Shown here piece by piece: positions 36,509 through 45,861 of a DNA stretch of 64,000 nucleotides (position 1 is its first letter; each line of letters starts with the position of its first letter). Position numbers and translations under genes: made by a program. Under the pieces are notes generated by a model, which made no database searches, was not told the DNA's origin, and saw only the letters and a program-made list of their open reading frames with translations. This stretch comes from Alphaproteobacteria bacterium (GTDB taxonomy: Bacteria; Pseudomonadota; Alphaproteobacteria; Sphingomonadales; Emcibacteraceae). The stretch lies in contig JAUIDN010000010.1 in assembly GCA_030428615.1 (NCBI GenBank), forward strand, positions 48,456 to 112,455, read 5' to 3'.

Positions 36509-37708
36509 TTACGCTTTAAACAATGAAGCAATGGCATCCGTCACATAATCCATATTGGCTTCGGTAAGACCCGCCATATTCACGCGTCCGTTGGCCATAA
36601 AAAATATGTGATGATCATTAATGAGCGTCTGAATTTGATCCGCCGTCAGCGTCAGATATGAAAACATGCCCTTTTGATCAGCAATATAACCAAAACCGCT
36701 ATTCGGGGCTTTTTCATTCATTTGTTCAACAAATAAATGCCGCATTTTTTTAACCCGAGAGCGCATCGCGTCAACTTCATCTTCCCATTCCCGCCTTAGA
36801 TTCGCATCTCCCAGAATATGGGCAACAACCGCCGCGCCATGATCCGGCGGCATCGAATAATTGGCCCGCACAGCGCTCAACATATGTGATGTATTTTTGA
36901 CATGCTCATCCGCATTGGGGGACACCAGTGTTATGGCACCGGCACGGTCACGGTACATGGCAAAATTTTTCGAACAGGAACTGGCAATTAACGCTTCCGG
37001 TAATCTACTGCTCATGACACGGGCGGCATATGCATCTTCTTCGATACCGTCTGCAAACCCCTGATAAGCAAAATCAATGAACGGCACCAACCCCTTTTCA
37101 AGCATCAAGTCCGCAAGTTCATTCCACTGATCATGTGAAAGGTCAGCGCCGGAGGCATTGTGGCAACATCCATGCAGAATAACAACGTCCCCCGCACTGG
37201 CCCCTGATAGGTCTTCTAGCATTTCTTTATACAGAAACTCACCGCGTTTACTATTATAGTAACGATACTGCTTTGGCGTAAGACCAAGCGATTTGGTAAT
37301 CGCCGTATGATTTGGCCAGGTTGGGTCTGATATCCAGACATTAGTATTGGGGTTACATTTTTTGACAAATTCAAGGCCTATACGCACACCCCCTGTACCG
37401 CCGGGCGTCTGATATGTGGAAACGCGGCCTTCACCAACAGCCGGATGATCAGCACCAATCATCATTTCCTGTACCAACCTGTTAAATACAGCATTCCCAG
37501 CAGGTGACAGATAGGTTTTTGTTTCCTGATTATCCACAAGATGCTGTTCAGCTTTTTTTACACTGTTCAAAATAGCCGTATTACCCTTCGCATCCTTATA
37601 GACGCCGACGCCTAAATCCACCTTATTGGGATCCGTACAGGCGCGATACATTTTTGAGACACGCAAAATTGGATCATCCCCAACTTCAGATAAGCCACTA
37701 AACAGCAT
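36509..37708 (-). CDS. Aspartate/aromatic aminotransferase (class I)
   Basis: PLP aminotransferase of 399 residues, related to AspC/TyrB. Signs are the N-terminal DPILRVSKMYRAC and VDLGVGVYKD segments, GGTGGVRIG, the LHGCCHNASGADL active-site loop, the PLP lysine in SSCSKNFAMYRDR near residue 248, and the late arginine region NGRVNMAGL. AspC- and TyrB-type enzymes share these, so the preferred amino acid is not resolved. Co-transcription with dapF and a LysE exporter fits amino-acid metabolism. AGGA stands before the ATG. Confidence 0.88.
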   Translation of the reverse strand: MLFSGLSEVGDDPILRVSKMYRACTDPNKVDLGVGVYKDAKGNTAILNSVKKAEQHLVDNQETKTYLSPAGNAVFNRLVQEMMIGADHPAVGEGRVSTYQTPGGTGGVRIGLEFVKKCNPNTNVWISDPTWPNHTAITKSLGLTPKQYRYYNSKRGEFLYKEMLEDLSGASAGDVVILHGCCHNASGADLSHDQWNELADLMLEKGLVPFIDFAYQGFADGIEEDAYAARVMSSRLPEALIASSCSKNFAMYRDRAGAITLVSPNADEHVKNTSHMLSAVRANYSMPPDHGAAVVAHILGDANLRREWEDEVDAMRSRVKKMRHLFVEQMNEKAPNSGFGYIADQKGMFSYLTLTADQIQTLINDHHIFFMANGRVNMAGLTEANMDYVTDAIASLFKA

Positions 37709-37722
37709 ATTATTATTCCTTA

Positions 37723-38352
37723 CTATTTTTCAGACAAGGCAAGATTGACACCCAACCCCATCAATGTTGATCCGGAAACCCAACGCATAATTTTCTGTGT
37801 TCCCTCAGACTTCTTAAGGCCACTTATAACTGCTGATGTCAGAAAAATCACCAAAATATCTACCACTGAAAATAAAATGTTATCAATAACACCCAGAATG
37901 ATAAATTGCAGCCAAAGCGGATATGCCGCAGACGGGTCAACGAACTGAGGCAGAAAAGCGATATAAAAAATTATGACCTTCGGATTAAGCACTTCCACCA
38001 TCATGCTGTCAAAAAACACCTTCTTTTTAAGATGATTTTTCATGTGGGGAAGTTCACTGGCATCCAATTTTCCCCGTATCATACCGTACCCCAGCCACAC
38101 CAGATAGACAGCACCAAGAATTTTAAGGATGGTATAGGCCATCGGGGCATGTGTAAAAACAGCGGAAAGCCCCGCCGCAGCCGCTATAATATGAACCAGC
38201 CCGCCAATATGAATACCCAGTGCGGCGAACGCGCCGCCACGCTTGCCCTTCGCCATTGTCTGAGCAGCAGTATATAAAATGGCCGGCCCTGGTATAAATG
38301 CAAAAATAACGGCCGCGATAAAAAATGGGATCAACTGTTCAATTGCCGGCAT
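37723..38352 (-). CDS. LysE-family amino-acid exporter
   Basis: Membrane protein of 209 residues with about six hydrophobic segments and the family start FIPGPAILYTAAQTMAKGKRGG. LysE/RhtB proteins export amino acids or related compounds; the substrate is not predictable. First gene of the minus-strand run leading to the aminotransferase, dapF and the lipoprotein. AAGGA lies upstream of the ATG. Confidence 0.88.
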   Translation of the reverse strand: MPAIEQLIPFFIAAVIFAFIPGPAILYTAAQTMAKGKRGGAFAALGIHIGGLVHIIAAAAGLSAVFTHAPMAYTILKILGAVYLVWLGYGMIRGKLDASELPHMKNHLKKKVFFDSMMVEVLNPKVIIFYIAFLPQFVDPSAAYPLWLQFIILGVIDNILFSVVDILVIFLTSAVISGLKKSEGTQKIMRWVSGSTLMGLGVNLALSEK

Positions 38353-38678
38353 GATAGTATCCTTAGATCATGTCATAAAATATGCACCTTACAACGATAA
38401 ATCCTGTCTCTCAATAACGATAATCCATCCCTGAGACCTTTTTATTTAAAATCGATGCTTGAAGTCAGGGTAATATTGACTATTCTGTCGGTTATACCTG
38501 ATCAATAATGAAAAGGATGATGTTTTATGATTGTGAGAACCTGGTAACCGGTAATATTGCTTCTGCATAGTGGCATTATTTTATCCGGTGATATTTCCAA
38601 ACGGTCTTTTTAGGGCTGTTGAATTGCTGCGCGTTGATCGTTCAGCATAACCATCGCTATTTTTACAGGTTTAAAACA
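38353..38678. other. 326-base intergenic region between lysE and rsgA
   Basis: It separates two divergent genes and should hold both promoters. I see no clear operator, RNA structure or terminator. An upstream in-frame extension of rsgA from a TTG at 38619 exists but lacks a ribosome site. A 20-codon frame near 38509 has nothing to support it. Confidence 0.5.
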
Positions 38679-39743
38679 ATGTCATTAAACATAGAACAAC
38701 TTTCCACCATTGGATGGGAACCTTTTTTTCAACAACAACTCAGCGCTGAAGAATGGGAGCAGGCAAGCCCCTATCGTGTCATAGCCGTTCACCGCGGCCA
38801 GCTAAGATTATCATCGGCTGATGATGAATTAACGTTACCGCTCACTGGCAAAATTCTGACAGAAGATAAAATGAATCAGGCAACCATCGGTGACTGGCTA
38901 TTGCTTTCGAGCAAAGACGGTAAATTTATTCGTCTGCTTGACCGTAAAAGCCTTTTTAAAAGAAAAGCTCCCGGGACTTCCAATGATTACCAGCTGATCG
39001 CAGCCAATGTAAACACGCTTTTTATCGTAACGTCCTGCAACGACGATTTTAATATTTCGAGGCTCGAACGGTATTTTGCGCTCGCATATGAAGCGGAAGT
39101 TGAACCGGTCATTATCCTTACCAAAGCTGACCTTACCGAAAACGCAGGCGACTATGAAAAAAAAGCAAGAAACCTTGACCCTTCTGTCATGGTGGAAACG
39201 GTAAACGCGTTAGACCCGACTGATCTGGTATGTCTGGAGGCGTGGTGTAAAAAAGGACAGACCATTGCACTTATGGGGTCTTCCGGTGTCGGCAAATCGA
39301 CAATCGCAAACGGACTGGGCGCTCCGATACAAAAAACCGGCAGCATCCGCGAAGACGATTCCAAAGGACGCCATACTACCACGCATCGCTCGTTGCTGCC
39401 CCTAAAACAGGGCGGTATCTTGCTTGATAGTCCGGGAATACGGGAGTTGCAGATTACTGATAGCGAAACCGGGGTCGAAGCCGCATTTGCGGACATTGCA
39501 GAAATCGCCAGAAAATGCCGTTTTAAAAATTGTCAACACAATCAGGAGCCGGGATGTGCCGTACAAACGGCCATTGATAATGGTGATCTCGAATTACGGC
39601 GACTTACCAATTATAAAAAGTTGAAAGCTGAACAGGCAAGAAACTCGGCGACGTTGGCAGAGAAAAGACAGAAAGACAAAGCATTTGGGAAATATGTTAA
39701 AAAAACCCTGAAGCAGGCTCATAAACTTAAGGGCATGACCTGA
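38679..39743 (+). CDS. rsgA: Ribosome small-subunit-dependent GTPase A
   Basis: Circularly permuted GTPase that checks 30S subunit maturation. An N-terminal OB-fold is followed by the G motifs in permuted order: TKADL (G4) comes before GSSGVGKST (G1) and DSPGIRE (G3). The C-terminal zinc site is CRFKNCQHNQEPGC. The frame is open from 38619, but the ATG at 38679 (MSLNIEQL) gives the normal N-terminus and 354 residues. It ends before a bidirectional terminator shared with the convergent symporter gene. Confidence 0.93.
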   Translation: MSLNIEQLSTIGWEPFFQQQLSAEEWEQASPYRVIAVHRGQLRLSSADDELTLPLTGKILTEDKMNQATIGDWLLLSSKDGKFIRLLDRKSLFKRKAPGTSNDYQLIAANVNTLFIVTSCNDDFNISRLERYFALAYEAEVEPVIILTKADLTENAGDYEKKARNLDPSVMVETVNALDPTDLVCLEAWCKKGQTIALMGSSGVGKSTIANGLGAPIQKTGSIREDDSKGRHTTTHRSLLPLKQGGILLDSPGIRELQITDSETGVEAAFADIAEIARKCRFKNCQHNQEPGCAVQTAIDNGDLELRRLTNYKKLKAEQARNSATLAEKRQKDKAFGKYVKKTLKQAHKLKGMT

Positions 39744-39768
39744 TTTTTTCAGCCCTATGATTTAACAA

Positions 39769-39803
39769 AAAGCGCGGTGTGATAAATAGTCACACCGCGC
39801 TTT
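39769..39803. terminator. Bidirectional intrinsic terminator (rsgA / symporter)
   Basis: Arms AAAGCGCGGTGTGA (39769-39782) and TCACACCGCGCTTT (39790-39803) are perfect complements with a 7-base loop. An A-tract precedes and T residues follow, so it can work for both convergent genes. Confidence 0.9.
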
Positions 39804-39831
39804 CATCTCAATATAAAAATAGATGACCTTT

Positions 39832-41199
39832 TTATTCCGCTGGCTGCTCCACACTGTCAGCTTCAGCGACTTTTACAAAGCGGCTTGTGATGACGCCTGC
39901 TGTCATCGACCCATTCACATTGAGGGCCGTACGCGCCATATCAATGAGCGGCTCAATGGAAATCAACAAGGCAACAATCTCAACAGGCAGCCCCATCGCC
40001 GGCAGTACAATCAGCGCCGCAAAGGTGGCACCACCGCCAACACCCGCCACACCGAACGAGCTGATGGTTACGATACCAACAAGCATTGCCAGAAATTGGA
40101 AATCAACCGCGACACCAACCGTCGGCGCGACCATAACCGCTAGCATGGTTGGATAAATGCCTGCGCATCCGTTCTGCCCGATCGTTGCACCAAAAGACGC
40201 GGCAATATTGGCAATTGACTTCGGCACACCGAGCTTTTGTGTCTGCGCTTCCACATTTAATGGAATACAGGCCGCGGAACTTCTGGATGTAAAGGCAAAG
40301 GTCAGAACCGGGAACACAGCGGTGAAAAACTTTTTCGGATTAAATCCGGTGAGGCTTAATAACCCGCCATGAATTAGGAACATAATCGCGATTGCAAGAT
40401 AGGAAGCGACGATGAATTTGCCAAGCGCCAGAATATCGGCGAGACTCGACCCCGCCACAACCCTGGTCATCAGTGCCATCACACCATATGGTGTAAAGGC
40501 CATGACCATCCGAACAAGGCTCATGATAACACTTTGCATAACATCCACTGCTTTCATGAAAGCGGCTTCATGCTCCGGGTGTTCTTTCATCGCTTTTAAA
40601 GCGGCGACCCCAAACAGGATCGCAAATATAACAACCGAGATAATCGAAAGCGGTCTGGCACCAGTAAGGTCCGAAAAGATATTCCGCGGAATAAAGGATA
40701 CAAGCATTGATGCAACACTCAGGTTTTCAACCCGTCCCATCCTGCCTTCAAGTGCCGCAGCACGGGCCATTTCCCGATCTCCGCTTACAAGTCCCTCCGC
40801 CGTCAGGTCGAAAATATCCGTAACCCCGATTGCGACGATCGATGAAATCATTGTGGTAAAGACAAGAACGCCCACAACCATTCCACCAATTTTCCCGAGA
40901 GACGCGACCTCGTCAATACGCACAACTGCCGCTATCATCGAAATAAGGATAAGCGGCATGATTATCATATAAAGTAAACGGATATATCCGTTTGCGACCA
41001 TATTGGTCCATTCAAGTGTTCCCGCGATTGTCTCGCTGCCACTTCCATATAAAACCTGAAGCGCAAACCCGAACACCACACCGGCGATCAGGCCCATAAA
41101 CACTTTTCGCGACAGCTTCATATCACTCTGGCTAAATTTCCAGAGTAAGAAAAGCAGTCCCGCAAAAACAGCCAGATTGGCTATCACTACAAATGACAT
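39832..41199 (-). CDS. Sodium-dicarboxylate-family symporter, L-cystine (TcyP/YdjN) type
   Basis: DAACS-family (SLC1-like) secondary transporter of 455 residues with about eight membrane segments plus re-entrant loops. The family region [13 protein letters not shown] is the serine-rich hairpin, followed by [15 protein letters not shown] and [21 protein letters not shown]. The Cys and Gly pattern resembles the L-cystine importers TcyP and YdjN more than glutamate or C4-dicarboxylate carriers, but the substrate is an inference. AAGGGA precedes the ATG. Confidence 0.85.
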   Translation of the reverse strand: MSFVVIANLAVFAGLLFLLWKFSQSDMKLSRKVFMGLIAGVVFGFALQVLYGSGSETIAGTLEWTNMVANGYIRLLYMIIMPLILISMIAAVVRIDEVASLGKIGGMVVGVLVFTTMISSIVAIGVTDIFDLTAEGLVSGDREMARAAALEGRMGRVENLSVASMLVSFIPRNIFSDLTGARPLSIISVVIFAILFGVAALKAMKEHPEHEAAFMKAVDVMQSVIMSLVRMVMAFTPYGVMALMTRVVAGSSLADILALGKFIVASYLAIAIMFLIHGGLLSLTGFNPKKFFTAVFPVLTFAFTSRSSAACIPLNVEAQTQKLGVPKSIANIAASFGATIGQNGCAGIYPTMLAVMVAPTVGVAVDFQFLAMLVGIVTISSFGVAGVGGGATFAALIVLPAMGLPVEIVALLISIEPLIDMARTALNVNGSMTAGVITSRFVKVAEADSVEQPAE

Positions 41200-41614
41200 A
41201 ATTAATTCCCTTCAAACTTTTCGCAAAGAAAAACCCCTGCGCCAGGTTCAATATGGGGCATAAATCACAAAAAGCAACAGTGAGATGAAATTTTATTCTA
41301 AATTATACTTGTTTTCATCCCGCATATTAGTATGAAATTCCTAATATTTAATTTTGATAGAATAATTTTTATATTTTTATTCTTTTTTAGAATAATTCAA
41401 CCAAATATCTGCTTTTTGAGATAAAAATACTGCCTTTATCTCTCTGGCACGAAATTATGCTACTCCAGTTCGACGGTAGAGTCAAAAATCGTCGCATATA
41501 TAAGATGAACCTAGCAGACGTTCCGCAGTAGGCCTGATCTTATATAAGCGGTATTTACCATCCCCGGCGTGTAAGCTATAGTCCCGCTATACATAATTTC
41601 ATCGGGAGAAAATA
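41200..41614. other. AT-rich 415-base divergent intergenic region
   Basis: It lies between the cystine-type symporter and the CocE-type hydrolase, which diverge. It is markedly AT-rich. Visible structures are a TTATTCT/AGAATAA inverted repeat at 41377-41395 and a larger stem-loop at 41497-41546. No open frame of note was found. Confidence 0.5.
41497..41546. promoter_or_regulatory. Stem-loop upstream of the CocE-type hydrolase
   Basis: TATATAAGAT (41497-41506) and ATCTTATATA (41537-41546) form a perfect 10-bp stem. Inside it CCTA (41510-41513) can pair with TAGG (41529-41532). It ends about 68 bases before the hydrolase ATG. It may be a leader-RNA hairpin or a long operator. The outer arms are A/T only, so chance is not excluded. 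Confidence 0.4.
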
Positions 41615-43498
41615 ATGGATAAGTTAGGTGTATTATTGATGGGCTTCGCATTGATGCTGATCACGAATGTTTCATCCGCGCAGGATTATTCAAAATATAG
41701 CGAAGCCGCGCTGAAGGAAATTTTAAACGATATCGCCGTGGTGGAAACAAAAGTACTTGTCCCGATGCGTGATGGCATCGGCCTTTCCACCGATATTTAT
41801 CGCCCCAAAGATGCTAAAGGGAAGGTGCCGACAATTTTTGTCCGCACCCCTTATAATATGAATACACCGGGTCTCAGGACCCTGCGTAATATTGTCGAAG
41901 CGGTGAGCCGCGGTTACGCCTATATCCTGCAAAATGAACGCGGGCGTTATTTTTCCGAAGGGAAGTTTGAAATTCTCGGCCATCCCAGAACAGATGGGTA
42001 TGACGCACTTGACTGGATTTCTGCACAAAGCTGGTCAAATAATAAGGTAGGAACAATCGGCTGCTCATCGACCGCTGAATGGCAATTGGCATTGGCCGCG
42101 ACTAACCACCCGGCCCACGCCGCGATGATTCCGCAGGCGTCCGGTGCCGGCATCGGTCGCGTCGGTGAATTCTGGGAACACGGAAACTGGTACACCGGCG
42201 GTGTCCAGCGTATATTATTCTTCGTCTGGCTTTATGGTGTGGACAATCCGCTCAGGGCGCAAATACCGGCAGGCCTAAGTCCCGAAACACGGTCCCATAT
42301 CAGCCAGTATAATGATCTTTCAGCCAATAAGCCGGATGTTGATTGGGAGACCCAGATCAAGCACCTCCCCATTCAGGACCTGCTAACCAGCCTTGGGGAG
42401 CCGGAAGGGACATTCGAAGAATTTGTTAAACGCACACCGGCATCCGAAGGCTGGTTTGAAGGCGGCCTTTATCACGATAACGAGGCCTGGGGCGTGCCGG
42501 CGCTTTGGTTCAATTCATGGTATGACGTTTCGATCGGACCAAATATGGCATTGTTTAATCATGTGCGGGAAAATGGGATGGACGCGGAGACCCGTGAAAA
42601 TCAGTATGTGGTCGCCGCCCCCAACCCGCATTGTCAATATGCCAATCTGGGTCCCGATTATGTTGTCGGTGAAAGAAATATCGGTGACACATCATTTGAC
42701 GTTGACGGGTTGGTTTACGCCTGGTTTGACAAATGGCTAAAAGGGGATGATGACGCCTTTGCCGATGACACGCCACATGTCCAATATTACACAATGGGTG
42801 CAAATAAGTGGCAGGGCGATGATGAATGGCCCCCAAAAGCCGCCGAAGAAATGCGCCTGTATCTTCATTCCGGTGGCAATGCCAACAGCCTTTATGGCGA
42901 CGGGACCGTCAGTTTCGACGCCCCCGGTGATGAACGGCCTGACAGTTACGATTACGACCCGATGATTCCGGTAAAAACCATTGGTGGCGGTGACTGCTGT
43001 AATGGTGGCCTTGTAACCGCAGGGGCCTTTGACCAACGTTCAATCGAAGCGCGGCAGGACGTTCTGGTCTATACCAGCGACCCGCTTGATGAACCGTTGG
43101 AAGTATCCGGTTTTGTTGATGCGATATTGCATGTTTCGTCGGACGCTAAAGATACCGATTTTGCCGTTAAGCTTGTTGATGTCGCGCCGGACGGGACCGC
43201 CTATATTATTGACGATACAATTTTCCGCGCCCGTTACCGCGAAGGATATGACAAACAGGTCATGATGGAAGACGGTGAAGTGTATAAGCTTGATATGACG
43301 CCGATGACAACAAGTATTGAATTTCAGAAGGGCCACCGCATCCGCGTGGAGGTTACGTCTTCAAACTTTCCAAAATTCGTTCGCAATTTAAACACCGGTG
43401 GAAATAATTATGATGAAAAGGTCGGCGTAATCGCCCATAACACTATTCATCATTCAGATGAGCATCCATCTTATCTCGTTTTACCGGTGGTAAAATAA
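41615..43498 (+). CDS. Exported CocE/NonD-family (X-Pro dipeptidyl-peptidase S15) hydrolase
   Basis: A 627-residue secreted hydrolase. Residues 1 to about 23 form a signal peptide ending VSSAQ. The alpha/beta-hydrolase domain begins with RDGIGLSTDIYRPK; the nucleophile serine is in IGCSSTAEWQ near residue 150. The C-terminal jelly-roll domain (about 480-627) has the family pattern ending KGHRIRVEVTSSNFPKF. Members hydrolyse acylated amino acids, esters or X-Pro peptides, so the substrate is open. GGGAG lies before the ATG. It is a single transcription unit with its own terminator. Confidence 0.88.
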   Translation: MDKLGVLLMGFALMLITNVSSAQDYSKYSEAALKEILNDIAVVETKVLVPMRDGIGLSTDIYRPKDAKGKVPTIFVRTPYNMNTPGLRTLRNIVEAVSRGYAYILQNERGRYFSEGKFEILGHPRTDGYDALDWISAQSWSNNKVGTIGCSSTAEWQLALAATNHPAHAAMIPQASGAGIGRVGEFWEHGNWYTGGVQRILFFVWLYGVDNPLRAQIPAGLSPETRSHISQYNDLSANKPDVDWETQIKHLPIQDLLTSLGEPEGTFEEFVKRTPASEGWFEGGLYHDNEAWGVPALWFNSWYDVSIGPNMALFNHVRENGMDAETRENQYVVAAPNPHCQYANLGPDYVVGERNIGDTSFDVDGLVYAWFDKWLKGDDDAFADDTPHVQYYTMGANKWQGDDEWPPKAAEEMRLYLHSGGNANSLYGDGTVSFDAPGDERPDSYDYDPMIPVKTIGGGDCCNGGLVTAGAFDQRSIEARQDVLVYTSDPLDEPLEVSGFVDAILHVSSDAKDTDFAVKLVDVAPDGTAYIIDDTIFRARYREGYDKQVMMEDGEVYKLDMTPMTTSIEFQKGHRIRVEVTSSNFPKFVRNLNTGGNNYDEKVGVIAHNTIHHSDEHPSYLVLPVVK

Positions 43499-43509
43499 TC
43501 AAATGGAAT

Positions 43510-43544
43510 AAAGGCCCGTCCATTTTCAAAATGGGCGGGCCTTT
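43510..43544. terminator. Bidirectional intrinsic terminator
   Basis: AAAGGCCCGTCCATTTT and AAAATGGGCGGGCCTTT pair with one G-U and a one-base gap at the turn, flanked by A and T tracts. It separates the CocE-type gene from the convergent small exported protein gene and overlaps the stop region of the latter. Confidence 0.9.
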
Positions 43545-44088
43545 ATTTTATGCGTTCATAATTCATGATGTATATTTTTTTCCAGCCCTCGGAACCGTGT
43601 TGACGGTGAAATACTTCCTTTGTGAAATGATCAGGTGAAATATCACTGTCAATGATCCGTACATCATGATCTTCCTTGCCACTATATCCGCCTGGTACGA
43701 GGGTCACCATATTTCCGTCCGTTAAACGGGCCTCAAATTGATGCCATCGCTGAGCACGGGCATTCATAAATAATATCTGCCACTTTTTTTCCTGAATATC
43801 GTAACTTCGAATGTCTGTCGTCAATCCCCCATTCACGGTTGAAAATATCGTCTGGAAGCTACGGCCATCCCCAAGGTAAAAGCCCCGGACGAGAGCCCTG
43901 TTTTCCAGCAATTCAAAGCTTCCGTCGTCCCGCCTTAGCTGAATACCCACATCCCATTCGCCGCGCAAATATTCAAATTGCGCGAGTTCCGCTATGGCAG
44001 GATCCGCTTTCTGTGCATATGTTTCTTTGCCAAGACAAATTGAGCCGGTTAGCGAAAAAATAACCAAAATATATTTTAAGAGATTCAT
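43543..44088 (-). CDS. Exported DUF1579-like hypothetical protein
   Basis: Periplasmic protein of 181 residues with a signal peptide (1 to about 25, ending TYAQ). The mature part begins FEYLRGEWDVGI and consists of predicted beta strands, the pattern of DUF1579/lipocalin-like small barrel proteins. It is compared by shape only. No catalytic motif is evident. Monocistronic, reading towards the shared terminator. Confidence 0.65.
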   Translation of the reverse strand: MNLLKYILVIFSLTGSICLGKETYAQKADPAIAELAQFEYLRGEWDVGIQLRRDDGSFELLENRALVRGFYLGDGRSFQTIFSTVNGGLTTDIRSYDIQEKKWQILFMNARAQRWHQFEARLTDGNMVTLVPGGYSGKEDHDVRIIDSDISPDHFTKEVFHRQHGSEGWKKIYIMNYERIK

Positions 44089-44274
44089 ACAGACCTCCTT
44101 CAGACGATCCTCTCACAGAGTGCATTTCTGAGTAACTATAGGTGAACCAGTACAAAATATAAACAAGCGCTTTTAAAACTTAAAATTGTTTCACTACGAT
44201 CTATGTCGTTAAGTGAAGAATAGGGATGCCCTGAATACGGTGAAAAGCATTTGCGGCAATTGTTATACAATTTA

Positions 44275-45120
44275 TCAATCGAACGCTATTGTATCATAGT
44301 TTTCTTCAAGAAACGGCATATAATCAGAACCTCTATCCATCATTTTGAGTAAAGAATATTTTTCAATTAATCCCTTAAAATTTTCTTTTGTTCCACTTCT
44401 CAACCCAAAGCAAGCCAAATATAAAACTTCATGAGACGTAAGTTGGTCACGAAGTAGGTGAACATAAAATTGTTTATTTGGGTAATTTCCTTTTTCCAAA
44501 ACAAATTCACTTCTTTCTATAAAAAGCAGAATATTGTAAATCATCCTAAAATAAGGGCCAAAGACTGTATCCTTTCTAAGGAACCATTGATCAATACCAT
44601 TGTTTATGGAAAGAGCTCTGCTAAGTGTAGCTTTAGTTTGCCCATCTCGAAATATGGAACGACCTCTAACCGGTGCAGTGAAATTTTCGTTAATAACCAA
44701 AGTACCAATAATTCCGTTAAACGTATCCAGCAAAGAAAAAAATGTATTTTCGAACCGCTGCAACTCAAGTGTTTTATTTTGTTCAGTCATTTCCATTTGT
44801 TGATTTTTAAGAACTTGTCTCGTATCAGACAACTCCTTTCTTTGAAGCTCCAGTTCTTTGCGTTGCAAGTAAATTGTGAAAATCAATCCTGCAAAAGCAA
44901 GGCCGGAGAAAAGTGCATTTAGCCCTCCAAACATGTCGCCAAATTCGCCCCGCTCGGTTATCGGAATAGACACAAACTTATCACCAAATTCAGGAAGCCA
45001 AATTTCCATCATAAAACTTGTTAAAGTAACAAGCCAAAGGATCAGAACGATAGAAATGGGCCACCAAAACCATTTCCATTGGATTTGATCTTCTACTTTC
45101 TCATGTATTTTATCCGTCAT
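44275..45120 (-). CDS. Putative phage abortive-infection membrane protein (PF16872/putAbiC-like)
   Basis: A 281-residue protein with two N-terminal membrane helices (about 17-40 and 62-84), then a glutamate/lysine/glutamine-rich coiled coil (about 85-125) and a cytosolic helical domain. The GEFGDMFGGLNALFSGLAFAG stretch (abridged here), running into a repeated LQRKELELQRKEL-like coil and then RFENTFFSLL, is what I recognise from proteins annotated as putative phage abortive infection protein. The family's mechanism is unknown; many members occur in defence islands. Base composition is more AT-rich than its neighbours. It lies 33 bases behind a small membrane-protein gene, probably the same transcript. 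Confidence 0.75.
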   Translation of the reverse strand: MTDKIHEKVEDQIQWKWFWWPISIVLILWLVTLTSFMMEIWLPEFGDKFVSIPITERGEFGDMFGGLNALFSGLAFAGLIFTIYLQRKELELQRKELSDTRQVLKNQQMEMTEQNKTLELQRFENTFFSLLDTFNGIIGTLVINENFTAPVRGRSIFRDGQTKATLSRALSINNGIDQWFLRKDTVFGPYFRMIYNILLFIERSEFVLEKGNYPNKQFYVHLLRDQLTSHEVLYLACFGLRSGTKENFKGLIEKYSLLKMMDRGSDYMPFLEENYDTIAFD

Positions 45121-45153
45121 AAACTACCCCCAATAAAACAAAGTACGTCCTTC

Positions 45154-45537
45154 TTATATGTTTTCGCTCTTTTTTGGTGACAACAAGCCAAGTACAATTG
45201 CAACAAGGAAAAGGGCCGGAACATCGCCCGCCAAGTGCCCCATTTCATGGCCATCCATCAACGCCTGCACCGCCATTATAGCGCCGTGGACGACGCTTGA
45301 CCAAATGGTAAAAGAAATAAGACTACGGTGTTCTGATGGGTTTTTTGATGCTTTGATCAGATATATTCCAAGCACAAAATATAATCCGCATATCATTTGC
45401 AGATAATATTCCCCGCCGCCACCATGCCATACCCAACCCGCCGGCCAGATAAGACCAAGTGGATAGACAAGCAAAAAGACTAACCCGAAAATCTTTAGAG
45501 CCAGTTTAAGATATTTTTCCCGTTCTTCTGTCGTCAT
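45154..45537 (-). CDS. Small four-helix membrane protein (DUF6632-like)
   Basis: A 127-residue protein with about four hydrophobic segments (LVFLLVYPLGLIWP, then YYLQMICGLYFVLGIYLI, then two more). The frame is open from 45579, but GGGAGG five to ten bases before the ATG at 45537 fixes that start (MTTEEREKY). It resembles the uncharacterised DUF6632 membrane family by its YPLGLIWPAGW and GHLAGDVPAL segments. No function is known. It precedes the abortive-infection-like gene on the same strand. Confidence 0.7.
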   Translation of the reverse strand: MTTEEREKYLKLALKIFGLVFLLVYPLGLIWPAGWVWHGGGGEYYLQMICGLYFVLGIYLIKASKNPSEHRSLISFTIWSSVVHGAIMAVQALMDGHEMGHLAGDVPALFLVAIVLGLLSPKKSENI

Positions 45538-45672
45538 TGATACCTCCCTAAATCCGCCCCAAGCAGTCAAGTCTATCACCTATCGATATTTAAGTAAAAT
45601 GAGGCTGTTCCCTCACTGTTTCTCTGATAAAATGTAACGATGATCCCCGATAACAGGTTGAGGCGTTATGAA

Positions 45673-45855
45673 ATGACGGATAAACAGAAAAAGGAAAAGC
45701 GCAATAACAAGGTGGAACTTGCTTCATCGCCTTGCGCCATAAATGATGTTGATCCGGATTATATGGGCTTGGCATGTCCGGAAACACAGGAGGAAAAAAA
45801 GGCCCCCGCCAAAAATCCATTAACGAGAGCCTCAAAAAAACGTAAGCAAAATTAA
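45673..45855 (+). CDS. Small charged hypothetical protein
   Basis: A 60-residue frame from ATG 45673, with GAGG about ten bases upstream. It is very rich in Lys, Glu and Asn, with one less-charged stretch, SSPCAINDVDPDYMGL, that looks like a conserved core. The ends are basic. I do not recognise the family with confidence. It is divergent from the small membrane protein gene and convergent with the SDR gene. It could be a real small protein or a chance frame. Confidence 0.45.
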   Translation: MTDKQKKEKRNNKVELASSPCAINDVDPDYMGLACPETQEEKKAPAKNPLTRASKKRKQN

Positions 45856-45861
45856 ATACCG

